A DNA stretch of 64,000 nucleotides, taken from Loripinus fragilis (lineage: Eukaryota > Mollusca > Bivalvia > Lucinida > Lucinidae). Within the stretch, counting starts at the first letter, position 1, and each line of letters starts with the position of its first letter. A program made the position numbers and the translations under genes. The DNA is taken from assembly GCA_964019695.1 (NCBI GenBank), contig OZ026525.1, positions 62,962,253 to 63,026,252 on the forward strand, read 5' to 3'. Positions 22,701-29,595 of this stretch are shown piece by piece. The notes under the pieces are model-generated. The model searched no databases. It had not been told where the DNA came from and was given only the letters and a program-made list of their open reading frames with translations.

Positions 22701-23348
22701 AACAATTTTCAATTACAGCCTCACCTAGGCCTGGAGGACCGATTATGGTTTACTTAAATCTTTTTTTTCTCTTCAGTATAAGGAACAAATCATGGAACTA
22801 TACAACAGACTGGACATCAAAGCATAAAATTGTAATTATTTTCTTATCCATCAGTTTAAACATGTGTTTTGGGTGCTCAAAAGAACCGTCTCATCGAAAC
22901 GGTTCTTTTGAGTACCCACAACATATGTTTTGGTCGAGAAATAAGAAAAATAATTTTCAATTACAGCTTCATCTGGAGGACTGATTATGGTTAACTTAAG
23001 CCTATTTTTTTTCTATTTCAGTATAGGGAACAAATCATGGAACTATACAACAGACAGGACATCATAGGCAGAATGTCAAAAATTTACTTCTCCCCACCGC
23101 TATCTCCTCACAGCGCTCTGAGTTCTCCGACATCACGGCAGAGTTACGAAACATTACAGACACCCCGTCTAACGTTACGGTTTCTTGCAAACTACCAGAC
23201 ATTGTTTTATATAGGGCTGGTGTATTTGGCCCTGAGATTCATGGTGGGAATGGGAACTGTTTATTACATCCCATTCTTATTGTTATGTGTTTTAGTGTAT
23301 GGATTCTTAAGAGCCACCCTTGTAAAAGATGATATTAAAATGGAATAG
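1604..23348 (+). CDS. SMPD4: SMPD4 (neutral sphingomyelinase 3), C-terminal half, spliced gene
   Basis: This is the gene-level entry; exons are listed separately. SMPD4 is a membrane-anchored neutral sphingomyelinase-family protein of the ER and nuclear envelope, reported to hydrolyse sphingomyelin to ceramide and to associate with nuclear pores. Joined exons 1604-1727, 3079-3118, 5366-5529, 9345-9560, 12983-13144, 14533-14661 and 16910-17236 read about 386 residues with no frame break. The best family match is the stretch LTPVGRYQ followed by NGLRKF and [14 protein letters not shown], which parallels the vertebrate protein nearly residue for residue. The upstream block [17 protein letters not shown] also matches. 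The vertebrate protein is about 866 residues, so the N-terminal half lies left of the window. The last exon is duplicated (16910 and 23022). Identification is by recalled family sequence; phases and splice sites are seen directly. Confidence 0.93.
1756..1960 (+). mobile_element. tRNA-derived SINE (+)
   Basis: The head has an A-box-like TGGCTCAGTGGTGAGAGTG (from 1767) and a B-box GGTTCGAGCC (1811-1820). The body has CTTGAGCAAGACACATTGAT and GTACTGGTTCAACCCAGGAA; the tail is AAAGAATCAAATCAAAC. The tRNA-like head does not complete a cloverleaf, so it is not annotated as a tRNA gene. Confidence 0.85.
1961..2192 (-). mobile_element. tRNA-derived SINE (-), head-to-head neighbour
   Basis: The same SINE in reverse, adjoining the preceding copy tail to tail. 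About 50 bases around GGTGGTTTGTTTGATTTGAT are duplicated (1961 and 2011). Confidence 0.75.
2570..2710. mobile_element. Hairpin MITE family HP (copy 1)
   Basis: Family hallmark: TGGGTGCTCAAAAGAACCGT, then TCTCATTGAGA, then the reverse arm GTTCTTTTGAGTACCCA, preceded by ATTTTCTTATCCATCAGTTT and followed by CAACATATGTTTTGGTTGAG. This copy is slightly diverged. Confidence 0.8.
3079..3118 (+). CDS. SMPD4: SMPD4 coding exon (40-nt micro-exon)
   Basis: A 40-nt exon between acceptor CTTTTAG and donor GTAAGA. It encodes [13 protein letters not shown] plus one base and continues the previous exon in phase. The vertebrate counterpart reads VFAQPNLAEMIQKGE. It is too short to be found as an ORF; the support is homology, splice sites and phase on both sides. 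Confidence 0.85.
3146..3233 (+). mobile_element. SINE tail fragment
   Basis: Contains TTAGTACTGGTTCAAGCCAG and the AAAGAATCAAAACA tail; the tRNA-like head is missing. It lies 27 bases beyond the SMPD4 exon ending at 3118. Confidence 0.7.
3672..3850. mobile_element. GCAGACGACA fold-back element, apex deleted
   Basis: Outer arms CTTTTCTTGCTAGCGGCAGC and AGCATGCAAAGAGCTAA, with inner arm CAGTTTGGACCCAGTGTTCC. The variable hairpin tip seen in relatives at 5179, 19335, 26560, 42133 and 45273 is missing. Confidence 0.65.
3895..4025. mobile_element. Hairpin MITE family HP (copy 2)
   Basis: Same structure as the copy at 2570, with apex CATCTCACTGAGATGG. Confidence 0.8.
5110..5335. mobile_element. 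GCAGACGACA fold-back element
   Basis: Contains the hairpin 5179-5242 (TTTGGACCCAGATCAGGACC and its complement) and the common flank with GAAAAAGGTGAGCAGACGAC. It ends about 30 bases before the SMPD4 exon at 5366. Confidence 0.7.
5366..5529 (+). CDS. SMPD4: SMPD4 coding exon
   Basis: A 164-nt exon preceded by a long T-tract and CAG, followed by donor GTAATA. With one base carried from the previous exon it gives 55 residues from [10 protein letters not shown] to [10 protein letters not shown]. The C-terminal part ([14 protein letters not shown]) resembles the family's LEGQDCKYTPMFG segment. It ends in phase 0. Confidence 0.88.
7020..7136. repeat. Long hairpin in SMPD4 intron
   Basis: TAGGTCATAGATCACATATT...AATTAAGTGG pairs with CCACTTAATTCC...AATATATGATCTATAACCTA around the centre CACTCGCTGCGCTCGTT. 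Elsewhere in 5630-7370 nothing recognisable was seen. Confidence 0.8.
7985..8625 (+). repeat. Diverged ~125-135-bp tandem repeats (about 4-5 units)
   Basis: Units share TTGCAAATTTTGGCATTGAA, TAATCAAGATATCTCGAAA, CAGCTTCAAACTTGGTCAGC and GATGAGTAGATAACCTGGTG. The last unit is decayed. In the SMPD4 intron. Confidence 0.8.
9085..9245. mobile_element. Hairpin MITE family HP (copy 3)
   Basis: The left arm is partly duplicated (two AAAAGAACCGTCTCA / AAAAGGACCGTCTCA segments). It ends about 100 bases before the SMPD4 exon at 9345. Confidence 0.75.
9345..9560 (+). CDS. SMPD4: SMPD4 coding exon
   Basis: A 216-nt exon (72 codons, phase 0 to 0) with acceptor TTTATAG and donor GTGAGT. It encodes [12 protein letters not shown], a basic KKKK stretch, then [20 protein letters not shown] and ends HNYCRLFS. 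It corresponds to the divergent region before the conserved LTPxGRYQ block of SMPD4. The polylysine may be a loop or localisation signal, but that is only a guess. Confidence 0.88.
9886..10058 (+). mobile_element. tRNA-derived SINE (+)
   Basis: Head TTGCTCAGTGGTAGAGTGCT, B-box GGTTCAAGCC and the CAAGACACATTAATC body with an AAGAATCAAATCAAAC tail. In the SMPD4 intron after the 9345 exon. Confidence 0.85.
10360..10485. repeat. Imperfect palindrome
   Basis: TCACCCCGAGGTGCTGTGGA and GCACTGATGCAC pair with GTGCATCAGG and CCATGGCACCTTGGGGTAA around a short centre. No other copy was seen in the window. Confidence 0.65.
10695..12893. mobile_element. 2.2-kb non-autonomous element with TTAA flanks
   Basis: TTAA-AGGGGACATATC at the left (10695) is mirrored by ATATGTCCCCT-TTAA at the right (to 12893). 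Subterminal TGACGTCACA motifs also recur in inverted positions (10917, 12689), next to AACTxCCCTT-like blocks. TTAA target duplication is typical of piggyBac, but no transposase ORF is present and the TIR is short, so the class is tentative. It ends 89 bases before the SMPD4 exon at 12983. Confidence 0.65.
12983..13144 (+). CDS. SMPD4: SMPD4 coding exon, source of a 124-bp tandem array
   Basis: A 162-nt exon (54 codons, phase 0 to 0), acceptor TTTTCAG, donor GTTAGT. It encodes [20 protein letters not shown] and ends [10 protein letters not shown]; LTPxGRYQ is a family hallmark. Read-through past 13144 meets TAA at 13157-13159, so splicing here (or an equivalent event) is needed. The last 108 bases plus 16 intron bases, from 13037, form the first unit of a six-copy tandem array, so five extra donor sites follow it. 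Confidence 0.9.
13037..13784 (+). repeat. 124-bp x 6 tandem array of a partial SMPD4 exon plus donor
   Basis: Units begin at 13037, 13161, 13285, 13409, 13533 and 13657. Each has the 3' 108 bases of the 12983 exon and about 16 bases of intron including a GT donor (at 13145, 13269, 13393, 13517, 13641, 13765). Units 2 and 5 share the variant donor GTAGGT while 1, 3 and 4 have GTTAGT, so the array looks like a three-unit block duplicated. No unit has the exon's own acceptor. Confidence 0.95.
13845..14215. mobile_element. GATAAAATGCT fold-back element plus CAGTAAAACCTG half-element
   Basis: AGTGAATTTATTAAATGAGT and GAGATAAAATGTTAGGC pair with GCATTTTATATC and AACGAGTTTAATAAATTCA; relatives lie at 18090-18235, 25715-25855 and 62850-62955. 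From about 14130 the right half of a CAGTAAAACCTG-family MITE follows, ending ACAGGTTTTACTGT. Confidence 0.65.
14533..14661 (+). CDS. SMPD4: SMPD4 coding exon
   Basis: A 129-nt exon (43 codons, phase 0 to 0) with acceptor GTTTCAG and donor GTGAGT. It reads [19 protein letters not shown], then [18 protein letters not shown] and SFVNKQ. This is the most conserved SMPD4 segment in the window and the main basis for the gene name. An 88/92-bp tandem array begins about 60 bases downstream. Confidence 0.94.
14716..15400 (+). repeat. 88/92-bp x 8 intronic tandem array
   Basis: Units start (at GCACAGGTTTCATAT) at 14721, 14813, 14905, 14993, 15081, 15169, 15257 and 15345. The first two intervals are 92 bp and the rest 88 bp, the difference being a 4-bp indel. 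Each unit carries the near-palindromic pair GCACAGGTTTCATAT and TGTGCATTTCACGTGGG. It lies in the intron between the 14533 exon and the terminal exon. Confidence 0.95.
16108..16250. mobile_element. Hairpin MITE family HP (copy 4)
   Basis: Full-length copy in the intron upstream of SMPD4 terminal exon A. Confidence 0.8.
16393..16552 (+). mobile_element. SINE (+), internally deleted head
   Basis: CTCAGTGGTAGAGTCCTAGC joined directly to CCTCACCAGGGTGACTG, then the usual body and tail. The B-box is deleted. Confidence 0.75.
16738..16850. mobile_element. Hairpin MITE family HP (copy 5, right arm deleted)
   Basis: The left arm and apex reach ACCATCTCA and then join directly to CATATGTTTCGGTTGAG. 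It ends about 60 bases before the acceptor of terminal exon A. Confidence 0.75.
16910..17236 (+). CDS. SMPD4: SMPD4 terminal exon, copy A (membrane anchor)
   Basis: A 327-nt terminal exon, phase 0, preceded by TTTTTTTCTTTTCAG, with TAG at 17234-17236. It encodes [20 protein letters not shown], a Ser/Pro-rich linker ([19 protein letters not shown]), the [20 protein letters not shown] hydrophobic segment and a second one ([16 protein letters not shown]), ending VKDDVKME. The family has a C-terminal membrane anchor following RLSLRFL, which matches TPRLTLRFL here. A second, 95.7% identical copy of this exon lies 6,112 bases downstream. Confidence 0.93.
   Translation, partial: YREQIMELYNRPDIIGRMSKVYFSPPLSPHSALSSPTSRQSYETLQTPRLTLRFLANYQTLFYIGLVYLALRFMVGMGTVYYIPFLLLCVLVYGFLRATLVKDDVKME
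17300..17835 (+). repeat. Diverged minisatellite downstream of SMPD4 terminal exon A
   Basis: About nine diverged units of roughly 60 bp with the core AAAGTCCTTGAAAA, a GATGGGTATCATTAAAG block and CTCATTGAGGCCTC. It starts about 60 bases after the stop of copy A, so it may be in the 3' UTR. No polyadenylation signal was confidently placed. Confidence 0.85.
18345..18910. mobile_element. 566-bp palindromic element (empty site in unit II)
   Basis: The ends are inverted repeats: AGAGCTACGTGCATTAAGGG at the left and the reverse complement of a similar ~35-base arm at the right (ending AGCTCT). Inner parts also pair (ACTTTTACCTTGCTATGG with CCATAGCAACGGTAAAAGT). The matching place in unit II (about 25970) lacks it. 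No transposase is encoded, so it is a non-autonomous fold-back or MITE. Confidence 0.8.
19071..19277. mobile_element. CAGTAAAACCTG-family MITE (copy 1)
   Basis: Terminal inverted repeat ACAGTAAAACCTGTCTTAAG...; right end GACAGGTTTTACTGT. The central palindrome is TATTGCAGAATGCTCC and its complement. The unit encodes nothing. Confidence 0.85.
19526..19702. mobile_element. CAGTAAAACCTG-family MITE (copy 2)
   Basis: As copy 1, with a decayed right end. The 248 bases between copies hold a GCAGACGACA fold-back (19285-19505), an arrangement repeated in unit II. Confidence 0.8.
20072..20745 (+). repeat. CAACTCAGCTGAGCATGAAA palindromic repeat region
   Basis: Palindromes CATGCTCAACTCAGCTGAGC and TGTTAAAATGCCAACAATTG with their complements. 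Related copies are at 27540-27790, 28760-28985, 43130-43360 and, reduced, near 1500-1600 and 52815-52910. Confidence 0.65.
21107..21330 (+). mobile_element. ATGCCCCCGCC element, left part (unit I)
   Basis: Begins GATTTTTATGCCCCCGCCAT, continues with CGATATATTTTGAATTCATTGGTG and AGGTCAAGTTCGATTAAGGA. A fuller relative with the opposite terminus GGCGGGGGCAT is at 35640-36385, and a reversed one at 61112-61891. Confidence 0.65.
22562..22712. mobile_element. Hairpin MITE family HP (copy 6)
   Basis: Full-length, just upstream of the truncated exon fragment at 22777. It is part of the 245-bp tandem duplication. Confidence 0.8.
22777..22827 (+). pseudogene. Truncated SMPD4 terminal-exon fragment with its own acceptor
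   Basis: A polypyrimidine tract and TCTTCAG precede 22777. The sequence encodes [14 protein letters not shown] as in the true terminal exon, then runs abruptly into the start of a fold-back MITE and stops (KA, TAA at 22825-22827). Together with the MITE just upstream it is one unit of a 245-bp tandem duplication whose other unit holds the intact exon at 23022. It is a partial copy, yet its acceptor is as good as the intact ones and its phase is correct, so it could act as an alternative last exon. Confidence 0.7.
22820..22958. mobile_element. Hairpin MITE family HP (copy 7)
   Basis: Full-length, starting exactly where the truncated exon fragment ends (AAAGCATAAAATTG). It precedes the acceptor of terminal exon B by about 65 bases. 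Confidence 0.8.
23022..23348 (+). CDS. SMPD4: SMPD4 terminal exon, copy B (alternative last exon?)
   Basis: The same length (327 nt), acceptor type (TTTTTTCTATTTCAG) and stop as the exon at 16910. By eye there are 14 nucleotide differences between the copies: 11 synonymous, and 3 nonsynonymous (P to Q at residue 12 of the exon, and two V to I). Both copies keep the linker and both hydrophobic segments. It is phase-compatible with the exon ending at 14661. It could be a mutually exclusive last exon, an unused duplicate, or a haplotype duplication in the assembly. Confidence 0.8.
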   Translation, partial: YREQIMELYNRQDIIGRMSKIYFSPPLSPHSALSSPTSRQSYETLQTPRLTLRFLANYQTLFYIGLVYLALRFMVGMGTVYYIPFLLLCVLVYGFLRATLVKDDIKME

Positions 23349-23411
23349 CCTTGCTAACCCGTCTATGCGTAGCATCCACAAAAGCAATCGTGCAGTGTTC
23401 ACAAGGACTAC

Positions 23412-24075
23412 AAAAGTATTTGAAAATCACACAGATGCCTCAAAAAGTCCTTGAAAAGGTGATGGGTATCATTAAAGTCCTTGAAAATCTCATTGAGGCC
23501 CAAAAAAGTCCTTGAAAAGAGATGGGTATCATTAAAGTTCTTGAAAATCTCATTGACGTCTAGAAATTCCTTGAAAGGGATGTGTATCATTTAAGTCCTT
23601 GAAAATCATATTGAGGTCTTAAAATTCCTTTTAAATGGAGGGGTAACATTTTAAAGTCCTTGAAAATCACACTGATGCATCAAAATATTGAAAAGGGATG
23701 GGTATTATTAAAGACATTGAAAGTCACATAGATACATCAAAAGTCCTAAAACAGGGATGGGTATCATTAATGTCCGTGAAAATTACACTGATGCATCCAA
23801 GAGTCCTTGGAAAAGGGATGGGTATCATTAAAGTCATTGAAAAATATTGAGGCCTCAAAGTCCTTGAAAAGGGATGTGAATCATTAAAGAAATTGAAAAT
23901 CACATCAAAGCTTCAATTAGTCTTTAAAAGGACGGGAATAATAAAAGTCATTGAAAATCTCACTGAGGCCTCAAAAAGGATGGGTATCATTAAAGTCATT
24001 GAAAATCTCATTGAAAAAGTCCTGGAAAAGGGATGGGTTTCATTAAAGTCATTGAAAATCACATTAAGGGCTTTT
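23412..24075 (+). repeat. Diverged minisatellite downstream of SMPD4 terminal exon B
   Basis: The same ~60-bp minisatellite as at 17300-17835, in the same position relative to the duplicated terminal exon, with about eleven units. It shows that exon and minisatellite were duplicated together. Unit order and number have since diverged. Confidence 0.85.
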
Positions 24076-24094
24076 TATGTACTTAAAATTTATG

Positions 24095-24235
24095 GCGTAC
24101 GAGTGTGATTATTTTCTTAATCATCAGTTTAAACATTAGTTCTTGGTACTCAAAAACTCAAAAGAACCGTCTCATTGAGAAGGTTCTTTTGAGTAACCAC
24201 AACATATGTTTTGGTTGAGATATAAAGAAAAAGAA
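24095..24235. mobile_element. Hairpin MITE family HP (copy 8)
   Basis: Full-length after the second minisatellite. The equivalent place in unit I (17838-17905) holds only the left half of the element. Confidence 0.8.
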
Positions 24236-25012
24236 AATTAATTATACCCCCAGCAAACTGTGTTTGTGGGAGGGGGGTACACTGTTTTCACATTATCTAT
24301 CTGTTTGTCCGTAACATTTTGTTTCCTTAATATCTTGAAGAGTCATTACTGAAATTTCATCAAGCCATTGCAAACAATTTCTGCAAGAAAAGTACTTTTA
24401 TAAAAAAGTCAGGGCCAGAGGCCAATTCTATTAGAGTTATTTCCCTTTGTAATTCTAAATGGCTTTTTATATAGCCTGGGTTTATGCTTATGCTATGATA
24501 GTGCATACATGGACCGATCAACTCCTACCACAGCTATTGTTGATGGGATGTAAAGAATCAAATCAAACAAACAAAAAACCTACCACAGCTTTTGATGGAG
24601 CATTTTGATAATTTGCATTTACAATATTGACACATTGAACATAATGCATGAAGCAGTTTGGTTAAATTTTGACAAACTTTATTTCTGAGAACTTAGACAA
24701 TTTTTCCCTAATATGGCGTTTGTATGTGCATAGATAGTGCCTCTGTGGGCCGATCAACTCCTACCACAGCTTTTGATAAAGTAATCCAATGATTTACCTA
24801 CACAATGAAGACATATTAAACATATGCACGAAGGAGTTTGGTGACAAAATACCAGCTATTAGAACTTAGACAATTTCCCCCTAATTTGCCATATCTTATG
24901 ATAGTGCATGCATGGGCCTATCATATGCACAAGTTCTTATTCACTATCCCCTACAGTGCTGCATTGTTTATTGACACTTTTTTTCACTTATCCTATCTTA
25001 TTACAGTAAAAC

Positions 25013-25211
25013 TTGTCTTAAGCGGCCACTCTAAAAGAAGACCAAAAATTGGTTTTCACAACCTATTTTTACTAAATGCAGGTCATAACTATTGCAGAAT
25101 GCTCCAAGGGGAGCATTCTGCAATACTTTCGACCATCATTAAGCTACCATTCTTCATTAAGATCTTTGTTTTGTCTATTTTTGAGTGGCCGCTTAAGACA
25201 GGTTTTACTGT
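25013..25211. mobile_element. CAGTAAAACCTG-family MITE (copy 3)
   Basis: Full element in the 24240-25535 stretch that is specific to unit II. That stretch also holds diverged direct repeats around CCGATCAACTCCTACCACAG (24516, 24750). Confidence 0.85.
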
Positions 25212-26119
25212 ATTCAAATATTGGTTATGTATTCATAGAAAATGGTTTCATGGGCCAAATTCCAACTACGGGTTTCTCAATGAGAAGCAAATTAATTCTT
25301 TTCTGATTTATTTGCACACATGCTACTGAAGCCTTTTCAAAACTAAAGTCTGCTGGTTTTGAACCATCACTTGCCAAAACTAAGTTTTTTTTTCACTGAC
25401 CCATACTGTGCGGGGGTTATCTAATAAGCCTTGCCTATTGACTGTTTTTTATATTTAATTTATGATCTCTTATCTTGAGGCCTGACCCCTACAGTGGTAA
25501 ACAGTGCTGATCTGAATTGATCATATGATGTCGCGTCTGGGAGTGAAATAACACCATGCATTAAAATCGATACACTACTAGTGGTTTACAGATTTTCCGG
25601 TACATGTAACAATATGAAACGATGCCCATACCAACATCGCATATTTATGGCAAAATCTAGACATTTTCACACCAAAAACGTGATTACAAAAATTATTTTA
25701 AAGTCATATGATAAATAGAATCTAACATTATTCTCCTGTATTATTAAATTTATTAAACTTGTTGCAAAAAAAGTGATAAAATGCTCGAGAAGCCTTGCAT
25801 TTTATCACTTTTCCCCAATGTTTTTGATAAATTCAATAAAACATGAGCACTCATGCAAGATCCTATATGTAATGCTGCTTTAAGTAGCGTCTGATCAGGT
25901 TTATTCACAGAATTTAGGAATACAATATTTGATAATTTTACACTGTAGCTCCTTACAATGAAATATTGAAAATCTAATACAATAAAGAATAAATTGTTCA
26001 AATATGTACAAAACAATTGTATAGCACTCAAATGAGGCATTGCTAAAAGCAGCATCTCCTCTGGATCTACACTGTTTGATTTGAAAATTCTGTTTATCAG
26101 GGTTTCTATACATGTAACT

Positions 26120-26326
26120 ACAGTAAAACCTGTCTTAAGCGGCCACTAGAAATAGACAAAACAAAGGTCTTAATGACGAATGGTAGCTTAATGAAGGTTG
26201 AAAATATTGCAGAATGCCCCCTTTGGAGTATTCTGCAATACTTTTGACCTGTTTTAAGCGATAATCGGTCTTAAAAACAATTGTTGGTCTTTTTTTTGAG
26301 TGGCCGCTTAAGACAGGTTTTACTGT
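26120..26326. mobile_element. CAGTAAAACCTG-family MITE (copy 4)
   Basis: Full element with both ends. It is absent at the equivalent place in unit I, so it is a later insertion. Confidence 0.85.
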
Positions 26327-26345
26327 ATGTATAGTTAAATGATCT

Positions 26346-26503
26346 ACAGTAAAACCTGTCTCTAAGATCTTAATGACAAGTGGTAGCTTAATGAAGATCT
26401 AAAGTATTGTAGAATGCTCTTTTGACCTGCATTAAGCGATAATTGGTCTTTAAAACCAATTTTAGTCTTATCGAGTGTGGCTGTTTTACACAGGTTTTAC
26501 TGT
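26346..26503. mobile_element. CAGTAAAACCTG-family MITE (copy 5, internally deleted)
   Basis: Corresponds to copy 1 of unit I but has lost part of the left arm and centre. Confidence 0.8.
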
Positions 26504-26739
26504 ATTCTCTAAACTCGTTCCTTGCTAGCAACGACTTTTGTTGTCTGCTGATAACTTTTGTAAACAGTTTGGACCCAGATCAGGCCAGACTGAACATCAG
26601 GTTTGATCTGTAGCTAAACTATTTGACACTCTGATTGTGTTCCTGAGATTTTTTTTTAAAAAGTTATTTTTGAAAAAGGTCAGCAGACAACAACAAAAGC
26701 ATGAAAAATTACCCAGCATGCAAAGAGTTAAAGGAAAAT

Positions 26740-26948
26740 ACAGTAAAACCTGTGTAAAATAGTCACTCTCAAAAAGACCAAAAATTGGTTTTCAAGACTT
26801 ATCACTTAATGCAGGTCAAAAGTATTGCAAAATGCTCCCCTTGGAGCATTCTGCAATACTTCCGACCTTCATTAATCTTCCTTTTGTCATAAATTAAGAT
26901 CTTTATTTTGTCTATTTTTGAGTGGCCGTTTTACACAGGTTCTACTGT
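26740..26948. mobile_element. CAGTAAAACCTG-family MITE (copy 6)
   Basis: Corresponds to copy 2 of unit I. The fold-back between copies 5 and 6 (26510-26735) matches 19285-19505. Confidence 0.85.
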
Positions 26949-27919
26949 AGTTGCTATTTCAGTGATTTCATGTGTGCCTTATCAGCGATAGAGATTATCT
27001 AGTTGAAATAAAAATATGATTGAGCCCACGAAATTTTGTTACGTATCACATCGACGAGTAGCTAAGGCTTAAGAATAGCCTGCACATATGAGCTGTGACA
27101 TGAGATTACCAACAATGTGGTATGTGCGGCCAGCAAAGCCTCAAATCAGCCTGCGCATGTGCGCAGTCTGATCAGAGCCTTTGCTAGTTGCTTGAATATT
27201 CTTTGATTGTTAAGCTACTGATCGAACATCATTTGGAGTTTCTAGGATTAAAAGGAGGCTGCACAGACTCGTCTGAGTCTACACATGTCAAAATGCCACA
27301 TTGTTGGAAATCACATGTCATGGCTCATTTGTACAATCTCAGCAGAGCCTTCACTGCTTGCAGGCATAAAGTAGGGGAGTATGTGAAGGTTCAGTCCAAT
27401 TTTAAATGTAATGAATTGCCAGCATTGTGTTCATAACGAAATAATACTACACAAAACTAGTGGTCTTAGGATAGATATTAATAAGGGAAATTTCAGGCAA
27501 ACTGACCTAATTCTTAGCCAATGCCATGACACTGTGTGACCAGGTCCCGAGGTTGTAAAAAAAATTTTCACGCTCAACTCAGCTGAGCACAAAATTTATC
27601 CTGCTTATAAATGTTAAAATACCAACAATTATTGGTATTTTAACATTTGTTAGCATGATAAATACAACATCTGAGAGACTTAAAGCAAGAAACTTCTTCA
27701 TTTGTCGGTATTTGAGTTTTAAATGAGCAGTTGAAATTTCGTGCTCATTTGAGTTGAGCATGAAAAAAGTTTTATAACCTCGAGGCCAGATCAACTTAAA
27801 GAGACTGACTGGAGTCTTGAAAATTTTGATGAATTTATGAATTCACAGACATCATATAACAAAATTGCGGATTAGATGGACTGCACTGATGTGCTGGGTG
27901 ATCTGTGCCTTTGATGTTA

Positions 27920-28268
27920 CAGGGCTCGCACAGGCTTGAAAAGTACTTGAATTTGGAGGGCTTTCTTGAAAAGTCCTTGAAAATTAAATCTGCCTTGAAA
28001 AGTACTGGAAAATCACTCAAAAGCCTTGAAAAGTACTTGAATTCTGATATTTTCTGTAGGACTTAGCAGTTGATAGAGACCTAAATCAGTATAAAATTGT
28101 TGTGCCTAATTCTTTACAACTAATTTCTCCATTATCTCAGTCTAGCATTTCTGAAGTTAAAATTTAACTCTTAAATTTGTATTTTCATAAAAATTAGACC
28201 TTGAAAAACTTTATAAAAGTATTTTAGAAGTCCTTGAATTTGACTCATATATACCTTTATTAACCCTG
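27920..28268. mobile_element. 349-bp inserted element, CAGGG...CCCTG ends
   Basis: Compared with unit I (about 20219), unit II carries an insertion starting CAGGGCTCGCACAGG and ending TAACCCTG, flanked by the 5-base direct repeat TGTTA (27915-27919 and 28269-28273). The interior has several copies of TTGAAAAGTACTTGAA or TCCTTGAAAA. The ends resemble hAT-like termini, but a 5-base target duplication is not typical of hAT, so the superfamily is left open. Confidence 0.75.
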
Positions 28269-29595
28269 TGTTAGCATTCAACAAAAACAGTTTACTGCAT
28301 GGCATGGCCCATATTGAGCGGTATGCACACAAGGGAACAAATCAGCATGTGAATTTACAGTCTGATTAGCACACTTGTGATTAGCTTCCTTGATAGAGTG
28401 ATAGCTGTACCATGTATAAAGCTATGAGAATTATTCATCAATTCAGAATTTTGAGGTTGAATTTCAGCCGTAAAATACTGAATAAACAAGATTTTACTTT
28501 CAGTTTTTTTTAAGGACAACTTACCATTTAAACTTGAAATTGTTAGCATTTTGTAGGCATACTGCAAGTTTTAGGATTTGAATTTTAAAAGTTCAGGATT
28601 TTGGAAATTTTGAACTTTCACCCTTGCTGTACTTGGTACATACAGTGATTCAAGCTAGTCTCTTTAGTTGAGCAGGCTGATTTGAGACTAACCTAGTCAC
28701 ACACGCTGAAGGCATGTTTTCTTGTTGTGACAATGGCTAAGAATCAAGTCCAAGACTGGCCCTATGGTTCTTAAACTTTTTTCATGCTGGACTTAACTGA
28801 GCATGAAATTTATCATGCCCATAAATGTTAAAATGCCAAAAATTGTTGGCATTTTAACATTTATTAGCATGATAAAAACATATCGTGAGTTTAAAAGCAA
28901 GAAGTCTTCATTTTTCAGCATTTTAGTTTTATGAGTTGAAATTTCATGCTCAGTTAAGCATGAAATAGTTGCATAACCTTGATGCCAGATAAACTCTGCT
29001 ATTTAGACATCTGTGCTTATTGTTATTATAAAGGAGCCAGGACATGAAATTTCCAACAATGTGGTATGTGCGACCAGCAAAGGCTCAGACCAGCCTGTGC
29101 ATGCGCAGTCTGATCAGAGCCTTGGCTAGTTGCTTGAATATTCTATGACTGTTAAACTACTGACCAAACCTCATTTGAGGTTTCTAAGCTTAAAAGCAGG
29201 CTGCACAGGCTCTTCTGAATCTACACTTATCAAAATGCCACAATGTTGGAAATCACATGTCAAGGCTCAGATCTGTTGATGAAATGTAATAAAATGTATT
29301 AAAATTCTTAGTGGTTTGTTTCTTTATTCCAGATGCTTTTCATTCTACACTGCTCGCACACAAAAAAGTAAGGATGTAGCTGAAGGATCAGACAAAAATT
29401 AAGTCCATGTGTCACCTGCGACATTTTGCTTTTTTTTCTAGTATCTGGACCACCCCCCCCCCCCCCATAATCCAATTTTGATCGTATTTCACACATGTCC
29501 AAACTTAACAAAAATACTTCAGAACAAAGACGTTTGGGAGACCCTGCTTCAATGTCAAGGTCACACAAAGCAGTGTGTCAAAGGTCACCATGTTC

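Noticed and set aside
24838..25329. 163-codon ORF as a gene
   Set aside because: It is made largely of a CAGTAAAACCTG-family MITE and flanking repeats; no recognisable protein features.
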